From JAABTH01 sp964390725 (GTDB lineage Bacteria > Bacillota > Dethiobacteria > DTU022): a DNA stretch of 64,000 nt. The position numbers were made by a program, and so were the translations under genes. Every line of letters begins with the position of its first letter. The first letter of the stretch is position 1. Below, piece after piece: positions 18,479 through 27,473 of this stretch. Location: the NCBI GenBank assembly GCA_964390725.1, contig CAYMIW010000006.1, forward strand, positions 33,636 through 97,635, given 5' to 3'. The notes below the pieces were generated by a model. It was not told the origin of the DNA. It saw only the letters and a list, made by a program, of their open reading frames with translations, and ran no database searches.

Positions 18479-18601
18479 AAGCTCATAGAAAGTAGCGGAA
18501 GTAGGGATGACATTTTAGTGAGCGTGGGGTCAATTCTAAATAGTCTTCAACAGCAAATCTTTACCAGGTTACTTCTGAAGATTCTTTACCCATTACAACT
18601 A

Positions 18602-18630
18602 TTGTCTGAGTAAAATGAAAGTGTTATAAT
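18602..18630 (+). promoter_or_regulatory. Sigma-A promoter of arsR-type operon
   Basis: TTGTCT, 17-base spacer, TATAAT (18625-18630), about 40 bases before the regulator's start codon. Confidence 0.75.
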
Positions 18631-18670
18631 CTAATTAAGCAAACTATAAAATAGATAAGGATAACACCAT

Positions 18671-19177
18671 ATGGAATCTTTATCAAGTGATTCTCATAAA
18701 AACAGCCGGGTTGTAAAAATATTAAAAACTGTCGGTGAAGAGAACCGCCTTCAGATCATCAGGCTGCTCTTAAATAATGACCTCTGCGTCGGTGCCCTGG
18801 CCCGCCTGTTAAACATATCCAAACCGGCTGTCTCCCAGCACCTGAAAATTCTCAGGGAGGCCGGGCTGGTCAGGGGTGAAAAAATTGGCTACTGGACACA
18901 TTACAGGGTGGAAAAAGAACTGATCAGGTTAGCATCTCAATACCTGCAGGAGCTGATTAACCCGCAGCCCGGTGCTGACAGTACAAGTCAATATATATGT
19001 TTGCGTAAGGAAGAAATCGATACTACCAGGGAAAGGAGGACGTTACAAATGTGTAAAAATTGTTGTGAACAGCCCGATAAGCTGAAAACAAAGCCTGGCG
19101 CATGCACCCCGGAACAGATTAAAGAGTGCCATGGAGACGCTAAAGAGCATACCTGTGAATGTAACGAGGAAGAATAG
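18671..19177 (+). CDS. ArsR-family regulator with Cys-rich C-terminal tail
   Basis: 168 residues; ATG 18671 with AAGGA nine bases upstream. Residues about 15-100 form a winged helix-turn-helix ('LARLLNISKPAVSQHLKILR', 'EAGLVRGEK'). The last 42 residues are a Cys/His-rich tail (nine Cys/His between 'MCKNCCEQP' and 'CECNEEE') that also has its own ribosome-binding site. It probably senses a metal(loid) or thiol-reactive compound and represses this operon, which continues with an ABC exporter. Confidence 0.85.
   Translation: MESLSSDSHKNSRVVKILKTVGEENRLQIIRLLLNNDLCVGALARLLNISKPAVSQHLKILREAGLVRGEKIGYWTHYRVEKELIRLASQYLQELINPQPGADSTSQYICLRKEEIDTTRERRTLQMCKNCCEQPDKLKTKPGACTPEQIKECHGDAKEHTCECNEEE
19049..19177 (+). 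CDS. Nested Cys-rich mini-protein (same frame as ArsR tail)
   Basis: An internal ATG at 19049 has a strong AGGAGG nine bases upstream, far better than the regulator's own site. It would give a free 42-residue protein containing CKNCC, a central 'TPEQIKECHGD' and CEC. The same domain could thus be made both as the regulator's tail and alone. Metal binding is inferred from the Cys/His content only. Confidence 0.55.
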   Translation: MCKNCCEQPDKLKTKPGACTPEQIKECHGDAKEHTCECNEEE

Positions 19178-19228
19178 AATATCACCCAATAACATGTTGT
19201 GAGCGCTGCAGAGAGGTGAGCTGATCTT

Positions 19229-20209
19229 TTGAAAATTATCGAAGCAGAAAATTTAACCAAAACCTATAACGGCTTTACCGCCGTGGATGGAGTTAGTTTT
19301 CATATAAACCGCGGTGAAATACTTGGTTTTCTCGGCCCTAACGGAGCAGGCAAAACAACAACCATCAATATGCTCACCGGGCTGGCCCATATAACAACCG
19401 GCAGGGTTAAACTGCTTGGCGAAGATTACACCCGCAGTGCTAAAAAGGCCCAGGCCCTGATGGGCATAGTTCCCGATGAAAGTAACCTCTATGAAGAGCT
19501 TAATGGCTGGGAAAACCTCTGCTTCTGCGGCGCTCTTTACGGTATGGGGAAAAAGGTGCGTGAAGAAAGGGCAGAACAGCTTCTGCACCAGTTTGGCCTC
19601 ACTGATGCTGCCTGCAGGCCTTTTAAAGCCTATTCCAAGGGGATGAAGAGAAAGCTGGCTATTGCTGCCGGGCTCATTCACCAGCCGGAAATACTTTTTT
19701 TAGATGAACCCACTACTGGTATTGACGTGGCCTTTGCCCGGCAGATCAGAAGTTTAATAGTTGACCTGCACAGCAGGGGCACCACCATTTTCCTTACTAC
19801 TCACTATATCGAAGAGGCGGAAAGGCTCTGTGAACGCCTGGCCTTTATCGTCGAGGGAAAAATTGTCCGCGAAGGTACGGTTGAAGAGCTGATGAAAGAA
19901 ACCCAGGAAGAAAATATTGTTAACTTCACCCTGGGCGGAGACCTTACCAATCTTACCGAAGAATTCAGGAACCAATTTCCCGATTTTAATTTGAAGTTGG
20001 TCAATAACAACAGTGTTAGTATTCATTCTTCGGCTACTTTCCCCCTGTTTCCCTTCGTCCAGTTTTTTGAAGAGAAAAGCCTGCCTGTTTTTGAAGCAAA
20101 AATTATGCGCCCCTCATTGGAAGATGTTTTTGTCAGGGTTACCGGTATCGAGCTGCAAAAAATGCAGAATGAGCAAACAAAAAAAGGCAAGAAAGGGGGG
20201 CGTTCTTAA
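19229..20209 (+). CDS. ABC exporter ATP-binding subunit
   Basis: 326 residues from TTG 19229 (GAGGTGA about ten bases upstream). Walker A 'GPNGAGKTT', signature 'AYSKGMKRKLAI', Walker B 'ILFLDEPTTGID' and 'TTHYIEEAERL' are intact. The C-terminal 90 residues are the accessory domain seen in ABC-2 exporters. It is co-oriented with the ArsR-type regulator and adjoins its permease with a two-base gap. Confidence 0.9.
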   Translation: MKIIEAENLTKTYNGFTAVDGVSFHINRGEILGFLGPNGAGKTTTINMLTGLAHITTGRVKLLGEDYTRSAKKAQALMGIVPDESNLYEELNGWENLCFCGALYGMGKKVREERAEQLLHQFGLTDAACRPFKAYSKGMKRKLAIAAGLIHQPEILFLDEPTTGIDVAFARQIRSLIVDLHSRGTTIFLTTHYIEEAERLCERLAFIVEGKIVREGTVEELMKETQEENIVNFTLGGDLTNLTEEFRNQFPDFNLKLVNNNSVSIHSSATFPLFPFVQFFEEKSLPVFEAKIMRPSLEDVFVRVTGIELQKMQNEQTKKGKKGGRS

Positions 20210-20211
20210 AA

Positions 20212-20946
20212 ATGAGAACCTGGATCGCTTTTTCTAACATCCTGATGAAAGATATGCGCAGTTATTACCTGAAGCCGCCCAATATCAGCTGGGGTTTAAT
20301 CTTTCCGATTGCCTGGACCCTGATGTTCTTCCTGCGTTCCCCCGTGGCGGTAGAAGTACGCGACCTACTTCCCGGGGTTATGGCCCTGTCAATACTCTTT
20401 GGCACTACCTCAATGCTTGCCGTAACCATCACATTTGAAAGAAAAAGCCGCTCTTTCGAAAGGCTTCTGCTGGCTCCAATCAGCCTTAACCTGCTGATGC
20501 TGGCCAAAACCTCCGGAGCAATTATGTTTGGTGTAGTTAATGCCTTTGTCCCGGTTATTTTTGCCAGTATTTTAACCGAACTATCCGGAATCAACTGGCT
20601 GATGATCCTGGGCAGCGTTATCCTGGTTGCCATAACCTCAACTTTCCTGGGGCTGTTTATAGCTGTTTCGGTCAGCCAGGTTTTTGAAGCCCAGACCTTT
20701 TCAAACTTTTTCCGTTTTCCCATGCTCTTTCTCTGCGGCCTTTTTATTCCCCTGGCAGACCTGCCGGTCTTTGTCAGGCCGCTATCCTATGCCCTGCCGC
20801 TGACCTATGGTGCAGATATTCTCAAGACGGCCATCAACCAAAACGGGGTAATATCTGTTCCCATTAGTTTTCTATCCCTGCTAGGTTTTAGCGTATTTCT
20901 TTTCGCCTACAGTATCTATAACGTGAACCGCAAGTGGATTTTATAG
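20212..20946 (+). CDS. ABC-2 type permease
   Basis: 244 residues, six membrane helices, with the 'FERKSRSFERLLLAPIS' and late 'PLSYALPLTYGAD' segments typical of ABC-2 permeases of the drug/Na+ export group. It starts two bases after the ATPase stop and is the last gene of the ArsR-led operon. Confidence 0.88.
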   Translation: MRTWIAFSNILMKDMRSYYLKPPNISWGLIFPIAWTLMFFLRSPVAVEVRDLLPGVMALSILFGTTSMLAVTITFERKSRSFERLLLAPISLNLLMLAKTSGAIMFGVVNAFVPVIFASILTELSGINWLMILGSVILVAITSTFLGLFIAVSVSQVFEAQTFSNFFRFPMLFLCGLFIPLADLPVFVRPLSYALPLTYGADILKTAINQNGVISVPISFLSLLGFSVFLFAYSIYNVNRKWIL

Positions 20947-21122
20947 CAACCTGTATATGCTAAAATATATTCGAACTATCGATATGTTTTTAAATTATAG
21001 CTATGATTTGAAGTAACCCTCTTCTGGTTCTATAAATCCAAGCGCGTGTTTTAACTAATTGGATAGCTAAAACATTACACCTAACTGCTTAATAACAGTT
21101 GCAGGAGATTTTGTGTAGTATT

Positions 21123-21782
21123 TTACTGCAAGTTATTATCATTATGAAGAATTTCAGAAAGATCAATTGTTTCGTATCCACTATCGGTTAATACTGCCGG
21201 GAGAGCTTTCCCTGATTTAACCGCCTCTATAAAATCCACTATGTCTCTTACCGTTCCTTGGAAGGCTGTGGCGTACTTTCCGATGGCTTTGATGTTATGA
21301 GCATCGCTTGCACCTAATGCTGTAATGTTTAGTTCTTTAGCAAGACCATAAGCATAGAGATTATTATAAGGTGTTGTGCTGCCATTAAAAGCCTCAAGCC
21401 CGGCGAGACCGTATACCTCTTTCACAAAACTGCCCATGCCCCTGTTATTTTGGCGGAATGGGTGGGCGCTGATTGCGATACCACCTGCTCTAATCGCCAT
21501 TTCTATTACTTCCTGTGCGTGCATCATCTCTGACGGTATCTTGTTTAACCCGAATACAGTTAAATCCCCTTCGTAGGTCAGAATTTCAACTCCTACAATA
21601 ATCAAAAAGCCAGTCTCTTTTGAAAGCTGGTTGGCGGTGTCAGTGATTTCGTTGCTATCGTGGTCTGTTATGCAAACCCCGTCCAGCCCGATTGATCGGG
21701 CTCTTGATATAATTTCTGTTAGCGATAAAGTGCTGTCTGACGAGTAAGTTTTTTCGTGGATATGTGGGTCAATTATCATCAT
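21123..21782 (-). CDS. PHP-domain phosphoesterase
   Basis: 219 residues. The metal-binding PHP motifs are visible in order: 'DPHIH', 'ITDHDS', 'ISAHPFRQN' and 'ASDAHN'. Such proteins are metal-dependent phosphoesterases. It starts about 25 bases after the ABC permease stop, with AGGAG upstream, so it is the last gene of the importer operon. That placement suggests it acts on the imported compound or a derived phosphoester; this is inference. Confidence 0.85.
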   Translation of the reverse strand: MMIIDPHIHEKTYSSDSTLSLTEIISRARSIGLDGVCITDHDSNEITDTANQLSKETGFLIIVGVEILTYEGDLTVFGLNKIPSEMMHAQEVIEMAIRAGGIAISAHPFRQNNRGMGSFVKEVYGLAGLEAFNGSTTPYNNLYAYGLAKELNITALGASDAHNIKAIGKYATAFQGTVRDIVDFIEAVKSGKALPAVLTDSGYETIDLSEILHNDNNLQ

Positions 21783-21805
21783 TTATTTATGCTCCTGTTG
21801 TATAT

Positions 21806-23479
21806 TTAAAAAGGTTTTTCACTAAGATTAATTAATGAAAGAAAGGTAATGCCAACAATAATTATAATGACACCATATGTCATAGATATACCAGCATCAA
21901 AATCGTGTAATGCATTAACCATAGCAATAGATACAGGTTTATTAAACACTCCGTATAATAGGGCAGAGACGGTATACTCACCCAGAGAGCGCATATAGCA
22001 GAGAGCGAAACCGTTAATAATCCCGATGCTGACAATAGGGAAAAATATTTTTCGTAATGTTTGAAATTTACTAGCGCCCAGATTTCTTGAAGCAAACTCA
22101 TATTCCCTATTAAAGCTTGAAAAGGCGGTATAAGTGCTTCTCGACACTATAGTAATAGATAATATTACGTAAGCCACCACCAGGATACTAAAAGTCCCCA
22201 CGAGTGAATTGTTAAATAAAAGCAATCTTTTTTCATTGAAAGTTGTAATCATCACTATCCCCAGGGTACTTGCTGGTATGGCCATAGGTAAGAGGATGAA
22301 AAAATTGAGCAACCTGGATAAAAAGTTGTTGTATTTCAGAATAATATAAGAAGTTGCTATCGCGATTACTGTTGCGACTATAGATGCGATTAACGACATG
22401 ACGAGGCTGTTTTTAACCGGAGCCAATATTCTTCCTTGTGTGAAAACCTTTGTATAGTTATCAAAACTAAATCTTGTTGGAAAAATTTCCATCATCCAGC
22501 TGCTTGAATCGGCAAATGACAATAGGAAGATGCCGACTAAAGGTATCACTATTAAGAAAATAATCATAAAGGCTAAACTATGAAAAGCAACCTTTATAAA
22601 GGGGTTTTCAATTTCCACGCGTTTGAACTTTTTTATTTTTGCAGAACTTGAGCTAAACTGTTTTTTACTATAGTAAGTATAGATCATCATAGTAATTACC
22701 GATACTATCATTAGAATAATAACCTGGGTTGAAGCCATAGCCATCTGGTTATTCATTTTTGATTGGAGTATCTGGGTACTCATCATCCTATAACCTCTGC
22801 CTACAAGGTATGGAGCTGAAAAAGAACTGATTGCCAGGGCAAAAGTCATGAGACTTGAAGTTAGAATGGCTGGTTTTATGTGGGGGATAATTATATCCTT
22901 GAACACTTTAAATCCAGATGCCCCCAACCCTCTAGCTGATTCTATCAGCGAATAATCGAGATACTTAATAGCTATTGATGTATTGATGTAGAAAAAAACA
23001 TATTGAGTTAAGGTATGAACAAAAATAATTCCCCAAAAACCAGAAAATCTAAACGGCACATCCTCAAGATCAAAAATGTGCTTTAGAAATTGGCTGATAA
23101 TACCTGTTTCGGAGTAAAGTTGAATAAAAGCAATAACGATAATAACGCCTGGTAGGATAAATGAACTGAGAAGAATTGTATTAATAGTTTTGTCGAAACT
23201 GGTTTTATAATAATGAACAAAAAAAGCCATGAATACTCCTACCGCCATGCAGCATAGAACTGTTACTAACCCGACGCTAAGTGTGTTTTTTAATGCCTGA
23301 GTGTTAACTGGCATAGAAAAGAAGGTCGAATAATTAACCAGTGAAACTGAACCTGACCCTGTTATTATAGTTTGCCAAAAAGTATTTGTTATGGGATAAA
23401 TGATAAAGACAATAATAAGGTAAAACAAAAGGATATACAGAACAAAATTAATCGCTTTTTTGGTTTTCACACCTGTCAT
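21806..23479 (-). CDS. Fused ABC importer permease (FbpB/PhnU-V-like)
   Basis: 557 residues with about twelve membrane helices. Two binding-protein-dependent permease halves are fused, each with an EAA loop ('ESARGLGASGFKVFKDIIIP', and 'EFASRNLGASKFQTLRKIF'). Fused permeases of this kind serve ferric-iron, thiamine and 2-aminoethylphosphonate importers. It sits five bases downstream of the ATPase gene. Confidence 0.9.
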   Translation of the reverse strand: MTGVKTKKAINFVLYILLFYLIIVFIIYPITNTFWQTIITGSGSVSLVNYSTFFSMPVNTQALKNTLSVGLVTVLCCMAVGVFMAFFVHYYKTSFDKTINTILLSSFILPGVIIVIAFIQLYSETGIISQFLKHIFDLEDVPFRFSGFWGIIFVHTLTQYVFFYINTSIAIKYLDYSLIESARGLGASGFKVFKDIIIPHIKPAILTSSLMTFALAISSFSAPYLVGRGYRMMSTQILQSKMNNQMAMASTQVIILMIVSVITMMIYTYYSKKQFSSSSAKIKKFKRVEIENPFIKVAFHSLAFMIIFLIVIPLVGIFLLSFADSSSWMMEIFPTRFSFDNYTKVFTQGRILAPVKNSLVMSLIASIVATVIAIATSYIILKYNNFLSRLLNFFILLPMAIPASTLGIVMITTFNEKRLLLFNNSLVGTFSILVVAYVILSITIVSRSTYTAFSSFNREYEFASRNLGASKFQTLRKIFFPIVSIGIINGFALCYMRSLGEYTVSALLYGVFNKPVSIAMVNALHDFDAGISMTYGVIIIIVGITFLSLINLSEKPF

Positions 23480-23483
23480 CCTA

Positions 23484-24476
23484 CTACCTCAATTTTTTAA
23501 TAGCTTTTTTATCAATGCTGAGTTTTACTAGCTCTCCAGGCTTAAAAATGTTTATGGTGCCACTGTTAACCTGCATTACTTTAACTGCCACTTGATCAAC
23601 ATTACAATGATAATTAACTGAACTGCCTTTAAAATCGATATTTACTATCTTTCCGAGGAATTCGCCGTTATCACAAATCTTAATATCCTGGGGCCTGATA
23701 CACACTTTTTCTGCTTTTATCTGGCCCAGGGCAAAACTGGCGAAAAACTCTTTGTCGATAAGATTAGATTCCCCAATAAATGTTGCTACGAATTCATTTT
23801 CGGGGTAGTTGTAAATATCTTCCGGTGAGCCTGTCTGCATTACTCTGCCTTCGTTAAAAACTGCGACACGATCAGAAATAGACATGGCTTCCTGTTGGTC
23901 GTGGGTTACAAAAATTGTACTGATACCGAGGTTATTTTGTAATACTCTCAACTCAACCCTGGTTTCATCTCTTAGCTTGGCATCTAAATTTGAAAGTGGT
24001 TCATCTAAAAGTAAAACCTTTGGATCTACTGCCAGTGCCCTGGCAATCGCTACCCTTTGCTGCTCTCCACCAGATAATTCGTTAATATCTCTTTGATGAA
24101 ACGATTCCAACCTTAACATTTTTAATAAATATGCAACTTTCGATTTAACCTTTTTATCATTAACTCCTTGTATTCTTAACCCGTACCCGACATTTTCAAA
24201 AACATTCATATGGGGAAAAAGAGCATAATTCTGAAACACCATCGATATGCTTCTTTTTTCCGGGATCAGGTTAGTTATATCTTCATTATTAATTTCCACC
24301 GTGCCACTGTCTGGTTTTTCAAAACCAGCAAGAATCCTCAGTAATGTAGTTTTACCACACCCTGAAGGACCTAGGAAGGTAAATAGTTCCCCGCTTTTAA
24401 CCTCTATGTTAATATCTTTTAAAACGGTTATTTCATCAAACGATTTTGAAATATATTTAAAACATATCTCACTCAT
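23484..24476 (-). CDS. ABC importer ATPase (PotA/FbpC type)
   Basis: 330 residues. Walker A 'GPSGCGKTT', Q-loop 'MVFQNYALFPHM', signature 'LSGGEQQRVAIARAL', Walker B 'VLLLDEPLSNLD' and a C-terminal TOBE-like region are present. It energises the fused permease. It lies downstream of the binding-protein gene, separated by a stem-loop. Confidence 0.93.
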   Translation of the reverse strand: MSEICFKYISKSFDEITVLKDINIEVKSGELFTFLGPSGCGKTTLLRILAGFEKPDSGTVEINNEDITNLIPEKRSISMVFQNYALFPHMNVFENVGYGLRIQGVNDKKVKSKVAYLLKMLRLESFHQRDINELSGGEQQRVAIARALAVDPKVLLLDEPLSNLDAKLRDETRVELRVLQNNLGISTIFVTHDQQEAMSISDRVAVFNEGRVMQTGSPEDIYNYPENEFVATFIGESNLIDKEFFASFALGQIKAEKVCIRPQDIKICDNGEFLGKIVNIDFKGSSVNYHCNVDQVAVKVMQVNSGTINIFKPGELVKLSIDKKAIKKLR

Positions 24477-24528
24477 ATCTATATTATCCCTTTAAATTGT
24501 GACGTCTAAAATATTATGATTGCAGCAG

Positions 24529-24565
24529 AAGAGTTGTGCAATAGCTTGGCTAAAGCACAACTCTT
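24529..24565 (-). promoter_or_regulatory. Intercistronic stem-loop between binding protein and ATPase
   Basis: AAGAGTTGTGC (24529-24539) and GCACAACTCTT (24555-24565) form an 11-bp perfect stem with a 15-base loop. There is no T run after it in the direction of transcription. A 3' mRNA stabiliser that keeps the binding protein more abundant than the membrane subunits is more likely than a terminator. Confidence 0.6.
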
Positions 24566-24631
24566 TGCCTTAAAAGTGTTAATCATTCAAAGATAATACT
24601 GAATTGTATCTAAGAAATATGCCCTTACAAA

Positions 24632-25708
24632 TTAGATATCTCTGCTGGAATCCCTTATTTCTGTATCCCATAGGTTCAGCCAGTCAAGCTCATTTTCAGC
24701 TATATTTTCCCAGTCAACATCCATGGTTTTAAAAGGTATCTGCATCCATTCAGGACAATTATTTAAAATAGATTCAATCGTTGGCATACGATTAAATTCG
24801 TTCGCCAGTTTTAACTGCACCTCTTCACTGCCGGCATACTCGAGAAAGGCTTTTGCGGCATTGGGGTTCGGGCCGTTTTTGATTACTGCTATACCGTCTG
24901 TAAGTACTATAGTACCTTCTTCGGGATCTACTATCTTCAGGGGCATATTATTGTTAATAACATTGTCAGTAATAACGCTAATTAGCGCATAGCTGATTGG
25001 CGCTTCCTGCTTGCCAACTGCTTGCAGGTGAAGGCTTCCGCTACCATAGTAGTTTTTAGTATTGCTATCGAGCCTTTTCAAGTAATCGATCCCTTCATCA
25101 AATGAGTAGTTCCTTGAGTAATAATCTAAAAGAGCACAGATAACCGCTCTTTGCGAGGAAGAAAGGTAATCTCTTGAAATCACCATGCCTTGATATTTCG
25201 GATCAGCTAAATCGGCCCAACTATTCGGAGCATCTTCTGCTGAAATGGCTTCACTGTTATAAAAGATTGTGACCGGGGTTAACATCACACCATACCATTT
25301 AAAAGCAGAATCTTTATACATGGGGTCAAGTTCAGGCTCCCAAGTAGTCTCAACCGCTTCAAACAGATCTTCTTTTGTCATTTCTATGTATAGTGAAGAG
25401 GGACCGCCATACATAATGTCTGCCTGGGGGCTTGCTTTTTCTGCCCTTACCCTATCAGCAAGTTCACCCTTTAGGTTGATAAAATCGACCCTAACACCGG
25501 TTTTTTCAGTAAATCCTTCAGCAATTACCTCCAGCATTTCCTCGGAGTGGGTTGAGTAGATTACGAGGCTTTCTTCAAGTGTTACATCTGTTTCTTCCGT
25601 TTCTAATGATTCGTCTGGAACTACATCTTCGTTTTCAGTAGAGCATGCCGCTAAAGATATTACCAGCATAATCGAAAGTGTGATGAATAGAATATTTCTA
25701 AAGCTCAT
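24632..25708 (-). CDS. Extracellular solute-binding lipoprotein (family 1)
   Basis: ATG 25708 is preceded by AGAGGG; the longer frame lacks a signal peptide at its start. A lipoprotein signal ends in 'LAAC' (Cys about residue 22). The mature part resembles ferric-iron/2-aminoethylphosphonate binding proteins ('LVIYSTHSEEML' start, 'ADIMYGGPSSLYI', 'IVDPEEGTIVLTDGIAVIK'). It is the first gene of the operon with ATPase, fused permease and PHP protein. Iron, phosphonate or polyol phosphate are all possible ligands. Confidence 0.88.
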   Translation of the reverse strand: MSFRNILFITLSIMLVISLAACSTENEDVVPDESLETEETDVTLEESLVIYSTHSEEMLEVIAEGFTEKTGVRVDFINLKGELADRVRAEKASPQADIMYGGPSSLYIEMTKEDLFEAVETTWEPELDPMYKDSAFKWYGVMLTPVTIFYNSEAISAEDAPNSWADLADPKYQGMVISRDYLSSSQRAVICALLDYYSRNYSFDEGIDYLKRLDSNTKNYYGSGSLHLQAVGKQEAPISYALISVITDNVINNNMPLKIVDPEEGTIVLTDGIAVIKNGPNPNAAKAFLEYAGSEEVQLKLANEFNRMPTIESILNNCPEWMQIPFKTMDVDWENIAENELDWLNLWDTEIRDSSRDI

Positions 25709-26140
25709 TTTAACCCTCTTTCCTTTATTGTATAATTTTCTAAAAAATGCCACAAGCCATGATTCCCAGAATATACCAGGCACAGTCTGATTATATTTTC
25801 ATCGAAATCAGACTATGTCATTTTCAAGGTGAAGGCCGAAGATCCCTTTATAATAGCTATTTGAATAATTAATAACTCAAAGGCGATCTATAAATAATAG
25901 TTATTTTATAAAATGATAGATCGTAACAATAGGCTCCAAAGTAATATTTCAGATGGTGAATTTATAACTTACTGGAGGATATAAAATGATAAAAACCAAG
26001 ACCATTAATGCGGCTATCTGAAAAAATTAATGTTCTGTAATAAAATAATTGCACGAAAGCAGGGTGTTTGGAAAAATAAGCTTGCTTTGTATACAATTAA
26101 CAAGGAATCCGGTGAAGGTGAAACTGTGAAATAGCCATTT
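25709..26140. other. Intergenic, no supported gene
   Basis: This A+T-rich stretch lies upstream of the binding-protein gene and should hold its promoter, which I cannot assign. Near 25974-26020 a GGAGG precedes a tiny 11-codon frame, and a 34-codon frame follows at 26031; both look like coding debris without recognisable similarity. Confidence 0.4.
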
Positions 26141-27325
26141 TTAACCCTGTCTTCCCAGGGAGAGCTCTTTGCTGACACCTTTGCTGAAGAGCAGCTGGTG
26201 AACATCAAGCCCGCTGCATTTGAAAGAACTGCTGCAGCCCCATAAATAAAGCCGCCACATCCGCACAAAATGTTCTCCATACCTCTCTCTAACCTTGTCC
26301 GTTACCTTTTCAAAGTTTTCCGCCCAGCGGGCCGTTGTCAGCGCATAATGCATGCGCAGGCTTTCGACATCTATCAGGTGGAAGGAGTGCTCCGGCAAGG
26401 TCCAAACTATTTCACGCAGGGAGGGAACATAACCCTGTGGAAAGATATATCTTTCAAGCCAGGTGGCTGTCGGTGACTCAATTGAGCGGGTTATTGTGTG
26501 CAGTAGCGAGAGCCCGTGAGGTTTAAGCATTTTCTGCAAACACTGAAAATAGGTAGGGATATAATCTTTACCTACATACTTGAACATTCCCACACTGACT
26601 ATTTTATCAAAGGTTTGCCCTTCAACGGCCAGGTCGCGGTAATCTGCCAGGTGCACTTCTACCTGGTCTCCGAGCCCCTCATGTACGATCCGCTTTCTTG
26701 TTTTTTTCTCTTCGTCGTGGCTCAGGGTAATCCCAACCGCCTTAACCCCGTATTTGCGTGCAGCTCTTATAATCAGCCAACCCCATCCGCTGCCGATATC
26801 AAGCAGCGTCTCGCCTTCCTGCAAATGAAGTTTGTTCAGGATGTGATCAATTTTTTGCAGCTGTGCCTGGTCAAGGGTATCTTCAGGGCTTTTAAAGTAA
26901 GCACAGGAATAACTCAGGGTGCTGTCAAGCCAAAGCTTGAAGAAATCACTGTCCAGATCGTAATGAACTTCTACATTTTCTTTCTCCCTCACAGCGGTGC
27001 CGCACCTGCGGCTTTTCATCAGGCGTTGAAAAAGGCCCTGACTGCCCGTATTCTTAAAAACATCTTCATTGCACAAAAGCAGGTTAAGCAACGCGGAAAG
27101 ATCGCCCTCCACGTTTATTTTGTCATCCATGTAAGCTTCACCGAGCATAATCTCCGGGTCTGAGAGCATCTCCAGCAGGTTTAACGGCTGGTTGAAGATT
27201 ATTCTGAAAGGAATATCCTGTTCATCAGTAGCTCCATACATCTCAGTCTGGCCGTCCCAATAGGTAACGGCAAAGGGAACACCTTTAATACTGCGGAATG
27301 CGGATCTGAATAGTTCCTTTTCCAT
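26141..27325 (-). CDS. Cyclopropane-fatty-acid-synthase-like methyltransferase
   Basis: ATG 27325 has GGTGGAG upstream. About 394 residues. After an N-terminal domain of roughly 100 residues come 'VHYDLDSDFFKLWLDSTLSY', 'SCAYF', the SAM-binding 'LLDIGSGWGWL' and 'VGITLS', then 'VSVGMFKYVGK'. This matches CFA synthases, which methylenate unsaturated lipid acyl chains at the membrane surface. The usual E in the bicarbonate site motif (VEMFEHVG in many homologues) reads 'GMFKYVG' here, so the exact activity is uncertain. Confidence 0.85.
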   Translation of the reverse strand: MEKELFRSAFRSIKGVPFAVTYWDGQTEMYGATDEQDIPFRIIFNQPLNLLEMLSDPEIMLGEAYMDDKINVEGDLSALLNLLLCNEDVFKNTGSQGLFQRLMKSRRCGTAVREKENVEVHYDLDSDFFKLWLDSTLSYSCAYFKSPEDTLDQAQLQKIDHILNKLHLQEGETLLDIGSGWGWLIIRAARKYGVKAVGITLSHDEEKKTRKRIVHEGLGDQVEVHLADYRDLAVEGQTFDKIVSVGMFKYVGKDYIPTYFQCLQKMLKPHGLSLLHTITRSIESPTATWLERYIFPQGYVPSLREIVWTLPEHSFHLIDVESLRMHYALTTARWAENFEKVTDKVRERYGEHFVRMWRLYLWGCSSSFKCSGLDVHQLLFSKGVSKELSLGRQG

Positions 27326-27473
27326 GTTTTCTCCACCTCTTGCCTTTATTATGCAGCAATTATTAAAATATTTCAACTATACTATATCGGTAGGAAGAAG
27401 GATAAAATAAGCTCAGTATAGAATAGACCTATCTTAATATTCCCTGCTTTAATAAGGTATGGGAGGGTTTAAA

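Noticed and set aside
24529..24565. Rho-independent terminator between binding protein and ATPase
   Set aside because: A perfect stem but no T run on the transcribed strand; kept as a stem-loop instead.
26516..27163. 215-codon plus-strand frame over the CFA-like gene
   Set aside because: It is the antisense of a well-recognised methyltransferase and has no start site or motif.
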